Below, piece after piece: positions 24,685 through 36,600 of a stretch of 64,000 bases of DNA. Location: NCBI GenBank assembly GCA_007922225.1, contig ML680053.1, positions 20,384,694 through 20,448,693 on the forward strand. The letters are read 5' to 3'. Within the stretch, counting starts at the first letter, position 1. Every line of letters starts with the position of its first letter. This DNA is from Emydura subglobosa (taxonomy: Eukaryota > Chordata > Testudines > Chelidae). A program made the translations under genes and the position numbers. The notes below the pieces were generated by a model, which saw only the letters and a list, made by a program, of their open reading frames with translations, ran no database searches and was not told the DNA's origin.

Positions 24685-27600
24685 GTATCCTTCGCCGGCC
24701 CGGGCGGTCTGGCCACGGCGGGCTCTGCTGGGGATGGGGGCAGGGCAGACAGGCCTCGCGGGAAGGGACATTCCGGGGACGGCCCGCCTTCCCCCAACCC
24801 GGGTAAGGTAGACGGGGCCCCCGGGACGGGCTCACCGGGGAAACAGAGAAGGAGGTGCATGGAATGGGCCCCTTGAGGAGGAAGGCCGGGGACGGCAGGA
24901 CAGGCCCCATGGGGTGGCTCACTGGGTATGTGTGGGACAGGCTGGATTCAGTTGGCCCGCAAGGTGGCTAGGTCAGGAAGAGGTCAGGTGAGGCTGCCAC
25001 CCCAGGCACGGCTAGGACTCCGGATTGCTCAGCTGCTTTCCTGTTTAGGAATTGGGTGGGGTTCCTGTTTAGGAATTGGGTGGGGTTTGTCCAGGGGAGG
25101 GGCATATCCTCCCCAGTGGTTTTACAGTAGGGCCCTGTTTACACTATTGTCAGGGTCCCCACCTTACACAGCCCCTGTGATGCCCACCCCCCAATATGCT
25201 GGCAGTATGGGGTTATTCATAGATTCCAAGGCTAAAAGGAACTATTGTGATCATCATGGAGCAAAATATTGTGATATTACAGCAAGGTATATGGACATAA
25301 GATACACTCTCTTTTTAGATTTAGCCTTTTAACATCAGGCAGAATAAACCTGTATCTAAAACCATTTGGGGACTGAAATTTCTTTCTCTCTTTCTCTAGT
25401 CTTGCATATAGTAGCAATTTTGGGGACACATCTCACTGTTGCACAAATTACTGATTCAGCTTTACCTGTGATGGCAATGATGGGAGGAATCCTACTGTAG
25501 ACAGGGCACTCATACTCACCAGTGTTTTTACTACTGTGTCATCAAGACTTGCTCTGATTAGACAACATAGCAATAAAAAGGCCTGTGCTCTGTGTACACT
25601 TGCACTCCCGTTGCTGCATCTCCTGGTGCTACTTTATCAGTGCAGTAGTTGGCAACTACCAAAAATGTCTAGCCTCTGTGTTTGTTTCTCTGCTCTCTAT
25701 ATAACCTTTGTGCCTAATCACTGTATTTCTACTGCACCTATTGCTGTAATGTCTAAGCATATGGACAGTATCTGATCAGGTACTATTATTATTTATTAAG
25801 TAGTGATGTACTTGGTTTTGAATAAGACAAAGCAAAACACCCAGTCCTTGATCCAAACATTTTATAATCCAAAATACAAAGATCATATTAAACACCTACA
25901 GTTAGGACTTTCAAAGATGCTTAAGGTGGTCAGGCACTCAATTCCCATTACATTTTAATGGAAGTTGGGTTCTTCAGTCCCCAGGACTGGTTTGAAAATT
26001 CCAGGCCTAGGTATTATAATGACAGGCACTTTACAAATTCCTTAAACAGATGATATTAAATGAAACATTCATAGGCTTAGGGTGTGTATTGGTGCCCCAG
26101 TAAAGTAATAGCCACAATGCTAAGATAAAGCAAATATTGAACCCTGCTTTGCATTTATGGTATAAATATGTATTTTAAGCAAGAGTTCCAGAGGGGTAGC
26201 CGTTTTAGTCTATATACAGCAAAAACAACGAGAGTTCTGAAGCACTTTAAAGGCTAACAAATTTAATTTCAGCAGGCATAAGCTTTCGTGGGCTTCAGCA
26301 ACTGCATCTGAGGAAGTGGGCTGAAGCCCACAAAAGCTTATGCCTACTGAAATTAAATTTGTTAGCCTTTAAAGTGCTACAGAACTCTCGTTGTTTTTAT
26401 TTTAAGCAAGATATTTAAAGAATTTTAAGCTGGAATTGCTCATTAAATTATAGATTAAACAATGACTATTGAAGGATTTTTAATTTTATTTTATGAAATA
26501 TTTTCCCTTTGATAACCTTACTGTCTGGTAGGTAGTTCAGATAATAAGGAATGATGTATCCTCAACTTTACGTAGTAAAGGTGTAATTCCATCTGGTAAC
26601 ATCATAAACCAGGAGTGCAAGGCCTCGATAGTTGTTAAGGTCATAGAAACTCAGCGATGGAGTTACATTCTTAATGTATTTATATTTAGGCAGTACTTTA
26701 TTTAATATTAGACATTTGTGAGAAGGAACCACTGAGTAATTAATTTGAGGAATCATCATTTAGTTGCTCATAGATAAAGTTTACACTTTCTCAAAAAAGT
26801 ACATAAGGCTCCAGTCATGCAAAAGGAACCATGCTATTATACCTATGAAAAGTCTCATTTTAGATCTGTGCCTAATTTTTTGAAATTCTTTTGTAATCAA
26901 TCTAAAACTTAATATGAATACTGAATAGGAATTTCAAGGATTTTAGCTACATTTTCTATTGTCCTTAACATAATACCATGGTCAGAACTTTAAAATTTCT
27001 TCTTGAAAGAGATTTAGAAGAAGAGCGTGAAGCTTTACTAGAGGATCAAAAAATATGTCGGAGTCGGGCACGAAAACATTGTATAGAGACAAACAGAAGA
27101 AGAAAGTAAGTAATTATAGGATTTGGTTGAGGAGGATTTTTGTATTTTGTTTTGTAAGAACTCTTCATCAAGTTGTTAGATACTGGATATATTGACATTG
27201 TTATTCTCACATTTTAAAAAAATCTGTGGATCTGAATAGAAGCACTGTTCCATTCCAGTTTGTTATAGGACACCCAAAATATGAAAAATATGTGAGTCAC
27301 CTTCAGAGTTTCTCATTATAATGGAAACACTTTAACTTTTCCTTTAGTTAGCTTTGTGGATCAGAATTACCTTCCTTTAGCAATATTTCTTCATATCCTG
27401 GCCTGATCTGCATTCCTTGTGTTCTCAGAACTCTCATAGGCTTTAGTGGGAGCTTTGTGTTTGCAATAAATACAGGATTGGGCTCTTTGTATTTTATTTG
27501 TAATAGTTACCTTGTGTGCATGGGCAACTCTGAATTTTCTGTCTCTCCTAATACACTGTGAATGCAAAAACATGACACTTGGCTAAGAATGATCAAACAC

Positions 27601-30600
27601 AAAATTTTGACTGGTGACCTTTAAAAAGAATAATAAACTAAATCACAGCGGCAAGATAAGATATTTTGCTTAGTTTTGTTACATCACTGCTGGTACTGCT
27701 ATGCAGTTCAGATGTACACTGTTCATTAACTTATTGATCCTGAAATATTATACAATATATGTTATATACATTATATCAGTGTAACAACAGACTGTAGAAG
27801 TCTGTATTTTTGTACTGGACTGCTATCATTAAATTGGTATTCATGTAGATGTTATATGCAGTTCCGTGAGAATTCCATTATAATAGTAGCCTTAAGAAAT
27901 ATGCTGTTTCTAGTTTATGATCCAGGTGAAATTATTAAATAATGTAGGTAAAATGTACATAGAATAAATAATTGGTTATAGTATGGCACCTGAGTTTACA
28001 TTTATCACTGATTGAGCTGTAAGTGTGTTGTGACAGTCTTCCCCTAACAAGTGGAAGATGAAACGGAAACTGTACCTGTTCTGCTTAGCAATCTGAATGT
28101 TGTAAAGTTCTCAGCTTGTATAAATTGTGAAATATACAAAATATAAAAAACTTGAAAATCAAGAGCCACTGTTCCATTTTGTGGGAAAAAAATAAATTAG
28201 GAACTAGCAAGCTCCTTGAGTTTTTTCTTTCCTCCCAGTTGTTCCATTGATAGGGATGTGCTTTATCTCCTCACTGCTGGGTCATTGTGTTAGGCCTGCA
28301 TATTTGGCGATATGCTGGATTCAGAATACTTACAAAGGGCAGAAGTAATCATATGAATTTGGCAGCCTCTGTGTTGCCTTCTGGGTTCCCCCTGCTCCCT
28401 GGTAGCCTAGCTCCCCCAGGACTCCTGTTGCCAAGTGGCTGCACCAAAACTCCTTCCTAAGGGGTTTGCATGCATGTAACAGAAATTACTCTTGGTGCCA
28501 CTAGCTGTAACTTCACATTTATATCTGATAAAAAAATAAATCCATTTGGACCTGACAGGAGCCTACTGCAGAGCACCCAGCTCTGCCCCCTAATAGTAGT
28601 AAGATCCCTCTGGTGTTTGGGCCTATGGAATATAGCANNNNNNNNNNNNNNNNNNNNNNNNNNNNNNNNNNNNNNNNNNNNNNNNNNNNNNNNNNNNNNN
28701 NNNNNNNNNNNNNNNNNNNNNNNNNNNNNNNNNNNNNNNNNNNNNNNNNNNNNNNNNNNNNNNNNNNNNNNNNNNNNNNNNNNNNNNNNNNNNNNNNNNN
28801 NNNNNNNNNNNNNNNNNNNNNNNNNNNNNNNNNNNNNNNNNNNNNNNNNNNNNNNNNNNNNNNNNNNNNNNNNNNNNNNNNNNNNNNNNNNNNNNNNNNN
28901 NNNNNNNNNNNNNNNNNNNNNNNNNNNNNNNNNNNNNNNNNNNNNNNNNNNNNNNNNNNNNNNNNNNNNNNNNNNNNNNNNNNNNNNNNNNNNNNNNNNN
29001 NNNNNNNNNNNNNNNNNNNNNNNNNNNNNNNNNNNNNATTTAATTATTAATAATTAAATAATTAAATAATAAATAATAGTAAATATAATTTGGGATAGTC
29101 TGAGATAGCTCTGAGTGCAGAGAGCTACTTTTGAAGTCAATGAAAATTCCTCATGTAGAAGACTTGCAGGTTTGAGCCCTTTATTTTCAACCTTTTCCAT
29201 GTTTACTGATTCTGCATAGTATTTCTTAACTTCTGAAATTTCACAGTGAGTTAGAATTTTCTCTTTAAAGCCATATATATAAAAATAAACTCTCACATGT
29301 GCTGTTTATATCCCATAGTACAATTACAAATGAAACCGTATGTATTCAGTTAAATGATTAAACACAAAAGTATTGAAACGCATGGCTTATGTACAGTGTT
29401 CAAATTAGTTGTTGGAGTTGGGCAATTGGCTCTAGACTCCTTAAGCTGTCTTTATTATCCATATAAATGGCCACATTTAGTAAAATTTACAGTCAAGTGT
29501 TTTAGGACCAGTATATGAACTACTTTGTAATCTGGGTAGTAAATCTGCCTATTGTAATCTGGGTAGTATATGCCCACCTCCCCAATTCTGTATTCCCTTT
29601 TTAAAGCTATAATTCCATTACTGAAAATTTTTCAGTGGTACTGCTTTGCAGAATACAAACTACGTCTTTACACCCTCTTCTGGCTCAGTAGCCCCCTCTT
29701 CTGCTCTCCCCCAAGCTGTCAACCTCAGTGTTCTTGATACAAAGTGAAAGGCACTTCAGTTCCAGAGATGTAGGGAGTGTAACACTTTCAAATTTTTTAG
29801 ACATTTTTAAACTACAAAAAATTTGAGGCTGATTTTTTATTGCTGTGCACCTTGTAGTAGCGCAAAATGGGCGTTAAATACTATCTCATCTGTCAGTGGT
29901 TTACGTTCACTTTGTAGTCACTTTGCACTAGTTTTAAAAAAACATACAAAGTGCAGGTCAGTGGAAAATTGGGTCCCAGATGTCTATCTCTAAGGTTATG
30001 TCTACATTACAAATGCAGCTGCAGCTGTGCCATTGTAGCACTGTAGGGTAGACACTTGATACAGCCATGGAAAGGGTTCTTACATTGCTATGGTAAATCC
30101 ACCTCTCCAAGAGTTGGTAACTAGTTTGATAAAAGAATTCTATCTAACTAGCGGTGCCTACACTGGAGCTTACATCAGCTTTATTGTGTTGCACAGGGCA
30201 TGATTTTTTTCACAGCCCTGAGTGATGTAATTAGGTCAACTTAACTCTGTGGTGTAGACCATGCCTAAGATAGATTGCAAATATCACCTCCATAAAACAT
30301 GTTGTTTTCATGCACATTGGATAAGCAGAAGTAATTGGCATAAGTCTTCTTTACACTTCTTTATTCTCATTCCAAGTAGTAACAAGTGTTTAGTCTACTT
30401 AGGACTATACCGTCCATCACCTGCTTGTATAATTTCATAAAACTAACCAGAAAATATTTCCACCATCTGCTCAGTCTACTGTTTTTAATATCAATGATAC
30501 ATTTCCACGTAATGTCTGGGCAGTGCATTGTAGGTGAAACTGTTAAACCTCTTAAAGCCTCAGATTTCCAATTTGCTATAAACACTTTGGCAGCTATTGC

Positions 30601-33600
30601 AGAAATTGCTGCTTCACTGGATTGTTTATAGTAGACAGAAAAACTAGGTTAAAACAATAAAAGTAAGGAAATTCTTCTGTTAACTTCCGCTATTTTGCCA
30701 GTATTACATCTATGATATGGCAGCCCTTAGTCAGGGACCTAAGGAGAATGGATGATATAGCATGTTGTTTTCAACTATTTTTGTATAAATTGCCATTCTA
30801 AAATTTGTAAATTCTCCAGCAGTAGGGGACAGGAGCCCCACCCAACTCCTTTCCAGTGCTCAGGAGTATGGAAGAGATATGTTACACCATACTCCAAAGT
30901 AGTTTTTAAACATAAACAGTCCCAAGGCTAGATAGGAAGTTGTCCTCTCTCTCTTTGACCTAGATACTCCACTCCAAGGCTGTAGATTTCCCATTGTCTA
31001 TGCAGAAGACAGATCCAGCATATGAATTTGTAGATCAAGTAAGCTCTCCTTTCCTTGAGTTACAGCATAGAGAGTTGTTTTTTAAAAACATTTTTCAGGC
31101 TGGGTAGATCTGTCTGCTCTTTAGCCAATATTCACTACTTTCACTGGGCTGGGTGACTTAGAAAGCTATAATGTTCTTTTCCCCCCACATTAACTGAACC
31201 ATTTGGGATGTCCTTAGACATGCCATCACTTATTGACACCATCTTCATACAATGTAGTTTATTTTTGGTGTATAAAGTACAAATGACTTCAAGTATCTGT
31301 ATAAAAATAATCTTTATTGCTTAGTAAAAGATCATTCGTATAATATAATAAAACATACCTCATGATGCCCTTGTTTTATAAATAATAAAACAATCAACAA
31401 GTATAGTAATCATACTTTGCAGTTTCATTTGAGAATCTGACAGCACTGTACAGGGATTAATTAATCTTCATACCATCTCTGTCAGGTATATAAATGTGAC
31501 CCATCCATGTCTAGGGTAGCCACCTGAAAATGCCAAGGTCAGGGCAGACTGCAAAAGGAGAGCAGGTTCTCCCAGCACTGGTGGGTAACAGTGAAGTTAG
31601 ACCCCCCCAACCACCACAAACTATGCTTCTGATTTCCCATACTGGTTATCAAGAAGCTAAAAACAAAAAATACACAGCCCTCTTCACTGCATTTCAGTCG
31701 CTGACTCCCAATAAGCCACTAGGTCCAGTAAAGAGATAAGTTATTTAAACTCTATTCCCTTTACCAAAATGTTCTCTTGATCCCCAAACAGTCAGCCACA
31801 TTGCCAGATCAATATAAGTTTGGTTCTTATCCAAAATACCACGCTGCCAGCCAATCCTTTAGTAACTAAGGCCTGGTCTACACTAGAGAGTTTTGTCAAC
31901 AAAAGGTGATTTTTGTCAACAAAACAATCCTGGTGTACACACTGCAATGACCCTTTTGTCAACAAAACTGCCCTGTTTTGTCAACAAAATAAAACCACCT
32001 CGATGAGAGGCGTAGAGCTTTTTGTGACAAACTTTTAGTGACAAATCGTCAGTGTAGACACTGCTGTATGTTTTTGTCATGGTAATCGGCCTCCAGAAAT
32101 GTCCCACAATGCCACTCCTGACCACTCTGGACAACCATTTACACTCCGCTGGTCTCCAGCCACCCACCCATCCCCTTTTGCAGTCACAGTAATTTTGGAA
32201 TTTTTATTCCACTTCCTGCTTGGTTAGCATGGAGAGCTTGCATTTCATCTTCCCAGCTGACCATGCCAGCTCCACGCAGCAAATGCTTTCCCACTTGGAG
32301 CACACTGGAGCTGCTGACCTTATCAACATTTGGATGGAGTCTGCCATGCAGTCCCAGCTCCGCTCTAACCGAAGGAACTTTGATACCTACAGCCAGATTT
32401 CTCGTGCCATGGCAGAGAAGGGCTATGAGTGAGACATGCTGCAGTGCCGAGCTAAAATCAAGGAGCTGTGGCAGAGCTACCACAAGGCCAAGGAGGCAAA
32501 CAGTTGCTCTGGTGCGGAGCCAATGAGCTGCTGATTCTACAAAGAGCTGGAATCCATCCTCAGCAGCGACCCCACATCCACCCCTAAGACGCCTATAGAC
32601 ACCTCCATGGCCCTGGGGCCACCGGATACTGAACTGAACCGAACCCCGAGGAAGAGTCATTGTTGAGGAAGTGGAGCTAGAGGATGACCCGGAGCCAGGG
32701 AACAGTCCGGTTGCTGAGGTTGGGAGTCAGGAGTTGTTTTCGAACCCAGAAGGCTACAGTCAGCCCCAGCCCTTCAGCTCAGGCGCTCAGGATGCAGGAG
32801 AGGGGAGTTCTGGTAAGTGTTTGAAAGCTGTTGCTGCTTGTATACTGGAGGCTGGGGGATCCTTAGCTTGGCTAAAACATACAGGTTCTTGAAGGGATAG
32901 AAATGCACAGGAGTAGCTGTGTTTCCTTGTGCTTTCCCGTTCCCTTGTACATCTAGACAGTACAGCTGAGAAGCACGTTAATGCATGCTGAGATTTCGTG
33001 GGTATCCTCTGTCTGGTATGATGTCTAGGAAACTTTCTTGGAGATACTCTCCGATTCTCTGCCTCAGATTCCTGGGCAGAGCAGCTGTGTGTCTGCCCCC
33101 CTTGTTGGTCACTTTCCCATGCCAATTGGCAATCACTTGAGCGGGGACCAAAGCAATGCACAGTCATGCAGCATAGGGACTCAGTTTGAAGCTGCACACG
33201 TGGAGAGATGCATCCTAGCATCCTTGCTGACTCTAAGAAGCAAGATATCTGCTTCTATGGCCCCTGCCTATGGAGAATGGTGGCACAATTTGAAATTTGT
33301 TTTCCCCATGTACTTGCATTTATGCCCCAAGTGAGTACCCACCCAGAACCTAGACCTACTTGTATGGTCTTGCTCTCACCCCTCCATTCTCATGCTTATC
33401 AAGGAGCAGTACTCTGCGCAGGAGGACAGTGAGAATGAGGTGTGTTTCACAGTTATTCATGTGCACTGTTAGAACACTCACAATTATGGTTTTGTTCATT
33501 ATTTCTTGTTCTTACAAGATGTGACCTTCTCAGTCAAGGCCCCTACATCGGTGGACCGCCTACGAGTGATAAGGAAGCAATCCTGGAGAAGCAAAGAGGA

Positions 33601-36600
33601 GATGTTCCAGGAACTCCTCCTGTCCTCTGAGGCATCCAAAAGAGAGGAAAGGGCATGGAGATAATTGGTCAGAATCTCAGAAGATGGACAGACAGGAATG
33701 GAAGGAAAACCAGGAGAGAATTTTAGCTGGCCATGAGCAAATGATCAAGGCCATGGAGGAGCAGACAGAGCTTCTAAAGACAATAGTGTCATTGCAGACA
33801 CAGTTCATGCAAGCTCGGCCCCCTTCGGCCACAACATAACTTCTTCTCCTGTACCACCAACTCCCCCTAGATATTCCTACCAAAGTCATGGACTATCTCG
33901 CTACCCCCTTCATTCCACCCCCTCAGACAGCTATGAGAATGATAGCTGGATTTACATGCAGCTGTCATAGCTGGCACTGCCCCCCCACTACTTCCCACCT
34001 CTAGGATTTGTGTTGTGTGCTGTTTTATGTTTAATAATAAAAGTAAGCTCTCAAAACAAGAAGCACTTTTTATTTATGTGTTGAACATGATATATGCACC
34101 TACCACCTGTCATCAGTGTTCGGGCGCACCGGTGCTTGTCAGTATAGGCTGCGTGTGTGTGTCCCTGTCTAGGTGCTGTTCCAGCTCTGCGCAGGTAACT
34201 GAGACAGTACTCACGATTGAATGCATTGACACGACCACGGATTAGCTGAGCAGTGAAGGCACTTGGTCTAGGTTTATTGCGTGTGGCACAATGAAAAGCG
34301 ACCTACAGAGTATCTATGGGTTAGTTTCCTATATGCGGCGTTATAATGGACACAGCCCATTGGCGGGACTTTCCGTTATCCCCTAGGCTGGACCAAGTCA
34401 TTCCCTCTGACACCCTCTTTTATACATTGTTACAGACAATTTCATTCTGCCCCCTTCGACGTAGGTAGTTGTCACCCTCTTGACATAGGAAGTTGCCACC
34501 CTCTTGACGTCGTCTAATACCACCCTTTACAGTAAATTGGACAATTTGGGCAAAACAACTCCATTTATCACCTTATTAGACATTTCTATTAATTAAAGTG
34601 TCATTTCAGAGAGTCAGTTATCTCTTTGGTGTTAGGATGTCTTGGTGCCTTCTGCACCTGCTATGTATTTTTAGTAATATTTTGATATTAGTAATATTTT
34701 GGAAATATGTATGCTCGTAGTATCAGCATTTTCTCCTTTCCAATTTCTGTCAGGTCATAAGTTCACAGGCTGGTTTTTGTTAACTTGTTTTTTTCCATTT
34801 ATACTCCTGTTAATGTGGCTTTTTCCACTTAGGCCTTAAGCCTTAGCTTTTTCTCTAGGTTGCAGGCCTTAAGCTCTCACTTCTTACTACACCACCGACA
34901 CACATGTACAGCTGTATAGTGGTCGTAGAATGTCACAGCGCAGTTTCAGAAAACACCTGATGGGTTCTCATTGTCAAAATGGACCCTCAATGTCTCCCTT
35001 ATGTGTATGCCCCCCCCCCACCCCGTTGTGCCCCTCTAATACCCCTGGCATCTGGCTGCTCATAATCAGATGCAAGGCGATCCACTTCTGCTGTCCACCA
35101 GGGGTAAACTTTTTACCCTTAGCTTCACATAAATTATGGAGCACACAGCAGGAATATTGTCCTCATTTAAGTCCAGCCTGCCATAAAGACATCTCCAGCG
35201 CCTTTAACCTGTCAAACACACATTCAACGTCATTCGGCACCTGCTCAGACTGTTATTGAAGCGCTTCTTGCTGCTGTACAGGTTGCCTGTGTAAGGCTTC
35301 ATGAGCCATGGCATTACTGGGAAGGCTGGGTCTCCCAGGATCACCATGGGCATCTCAGCATCTCCTACTGGAATCTTTTTGTCTAGAAAAAAAGTCCTTG
35401 CTTGTAGCTTCTGGTACAGACCAGTATTCCTGAAGATACAAACATCATAAACCTTCCCTGACCAACCCGCGTTGATGTCAGTGAAACGCCCACAGTGATC
35501 CGCAAGCGCCTGGAGTACCATAGAGAAGTACCCCTTCCTACTGATGGTCCAGTGCCAAAATCGGGGTATGTGTGCCATCTATTGCCCCACCACAATTAGG
35601 GAATCCCATTGCTGCGAAGCCATCTACTATTTCACACACATTGCCCAGAGTCACAGTCCTTCACAGCAGAATGCAATTAATGGTTCTGCACACTTGCAAT
35701 AACACAGCTCCAACGGTGGACTTGCCGACTCCAAACTGATTAGCGACTGACCGATTAGCGACTGACCAGTGATTGCCACGTGTTTCTCCACCAAGATGTC
35801 AGCTCTCATTCCGGTGTCCTTGTGCCACAGGGCAGGTGCCAGCTCCGCACAGAGTACCATGAAGGTGGCTTTGCACATTTGAAAGTTCTGTAGCTACTGC
35901 TCGTCAACCCAGACCTGCAGAACGATGCTATCCCACCATTCAGTGCTCATCTCCCATGCCCAGAAGCAGCAGTTAACCATGTGCAGATGTTCCATGAATG
36001 AATGCGGTGCTGTTTGTCTGCATGTGATTCAGCAGGTCAGGCTCCTCAGATTCCTGTTCCGATTTGGAGCTAATGATGTACTGTGTGACCAGCCGCGATG
36101 TATTCAGAACGCTGAAAGCAACAGTGGAGAGTAGCGTGGGATCCATCTTTTCAGATAGAGATGGCGGGCGCACAGTAAATGGTGAAGAGCCATTGAAAAA
36201 ATGGCACGAGTCGTTGCGAGCAATGCAATGAATGATGGCACGGAAATGCAGTGCACCATGGGACATTGAGTCAGCACCCATGCTGCTCTGCGCTCCTCTC
36301 CCTCATCCCAGAATTCCTAGTGGCAGAAGCTGCCGAGTTGCATAGTGGGATAGCTGCCTACTATGCACTGCTCTCACTATTGATATTACAGAACCGAGTG
36401 TGGACATATTTTTGCAAGAAAATGAGTGCTGTGTGGACATGAGCGAGCGCTGTAATTATAGCACTTTTTTATCACTGAAAAAACTACCATTGACAAAACT
36501 TTTTAGTGTAGACAAGGCCTAAAACTAAAGGTTTATTATAAAAGGAAAGAAACAAACAAGGTGAGAGGTGTTATATGATTAAATCAAGCAGATACATACA

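Larger units (their letters stand above)
24100..24960. promoter_or_regulatory. GC-rich bidirectional promoter region of ANGPTL5/CEP126
   Basis: A sharply GC- and CpG-rich block in otherwise AT-rich DNA, between two divergent genes. It holds several CCCCGCCC boxes (Sp1/KLF type) within a tandem repeat at 24116-24310, and an AAGATGGCGGC motif (YY1 consensus) at 24397-24407. No TATA box is seen. This is the expected start region for CEP126 and possibly for ANGPTL5 5' exons. Promoter function is inferred. Confidence 0.75.
31870..36519. mobile_element. Harbinger DNA transposon, near full length, two dead genes
   Basis: Ends GGCCTGGTCTACACTAGAGA and, inwards from the right, GGCCTTGTCTACACTAAAAA. 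Target duplications are TAA at 31867-31869 and 36520-36522. The 4650 bp include a 761-bp LTR insertion, leaving about 3.9 kb of element. It carries two convergent gene remnants: a Myb/SANT-like accessory gene (plus) and a DDE transposase (minus). That is the standard plan of autonomous PIF/Harbinger elements. Confidence 0.9.

Noticed and set aside
24236..24922. Long GC-rich minus-strand frames (228, 143 and 100 codons) and the opposite plus frames
   Set aside because: They overlap on both strands in a CpG-rich minisatellite and promoter block, are rich in Pro, Arg, Gly and Ala, and have no recognisable domain. GC-rich DNA has few stop codons.
28470..29057. 195- and 145-codon frames
   Set aside because: They are made mostly of undetermined bases in the assembly gap.
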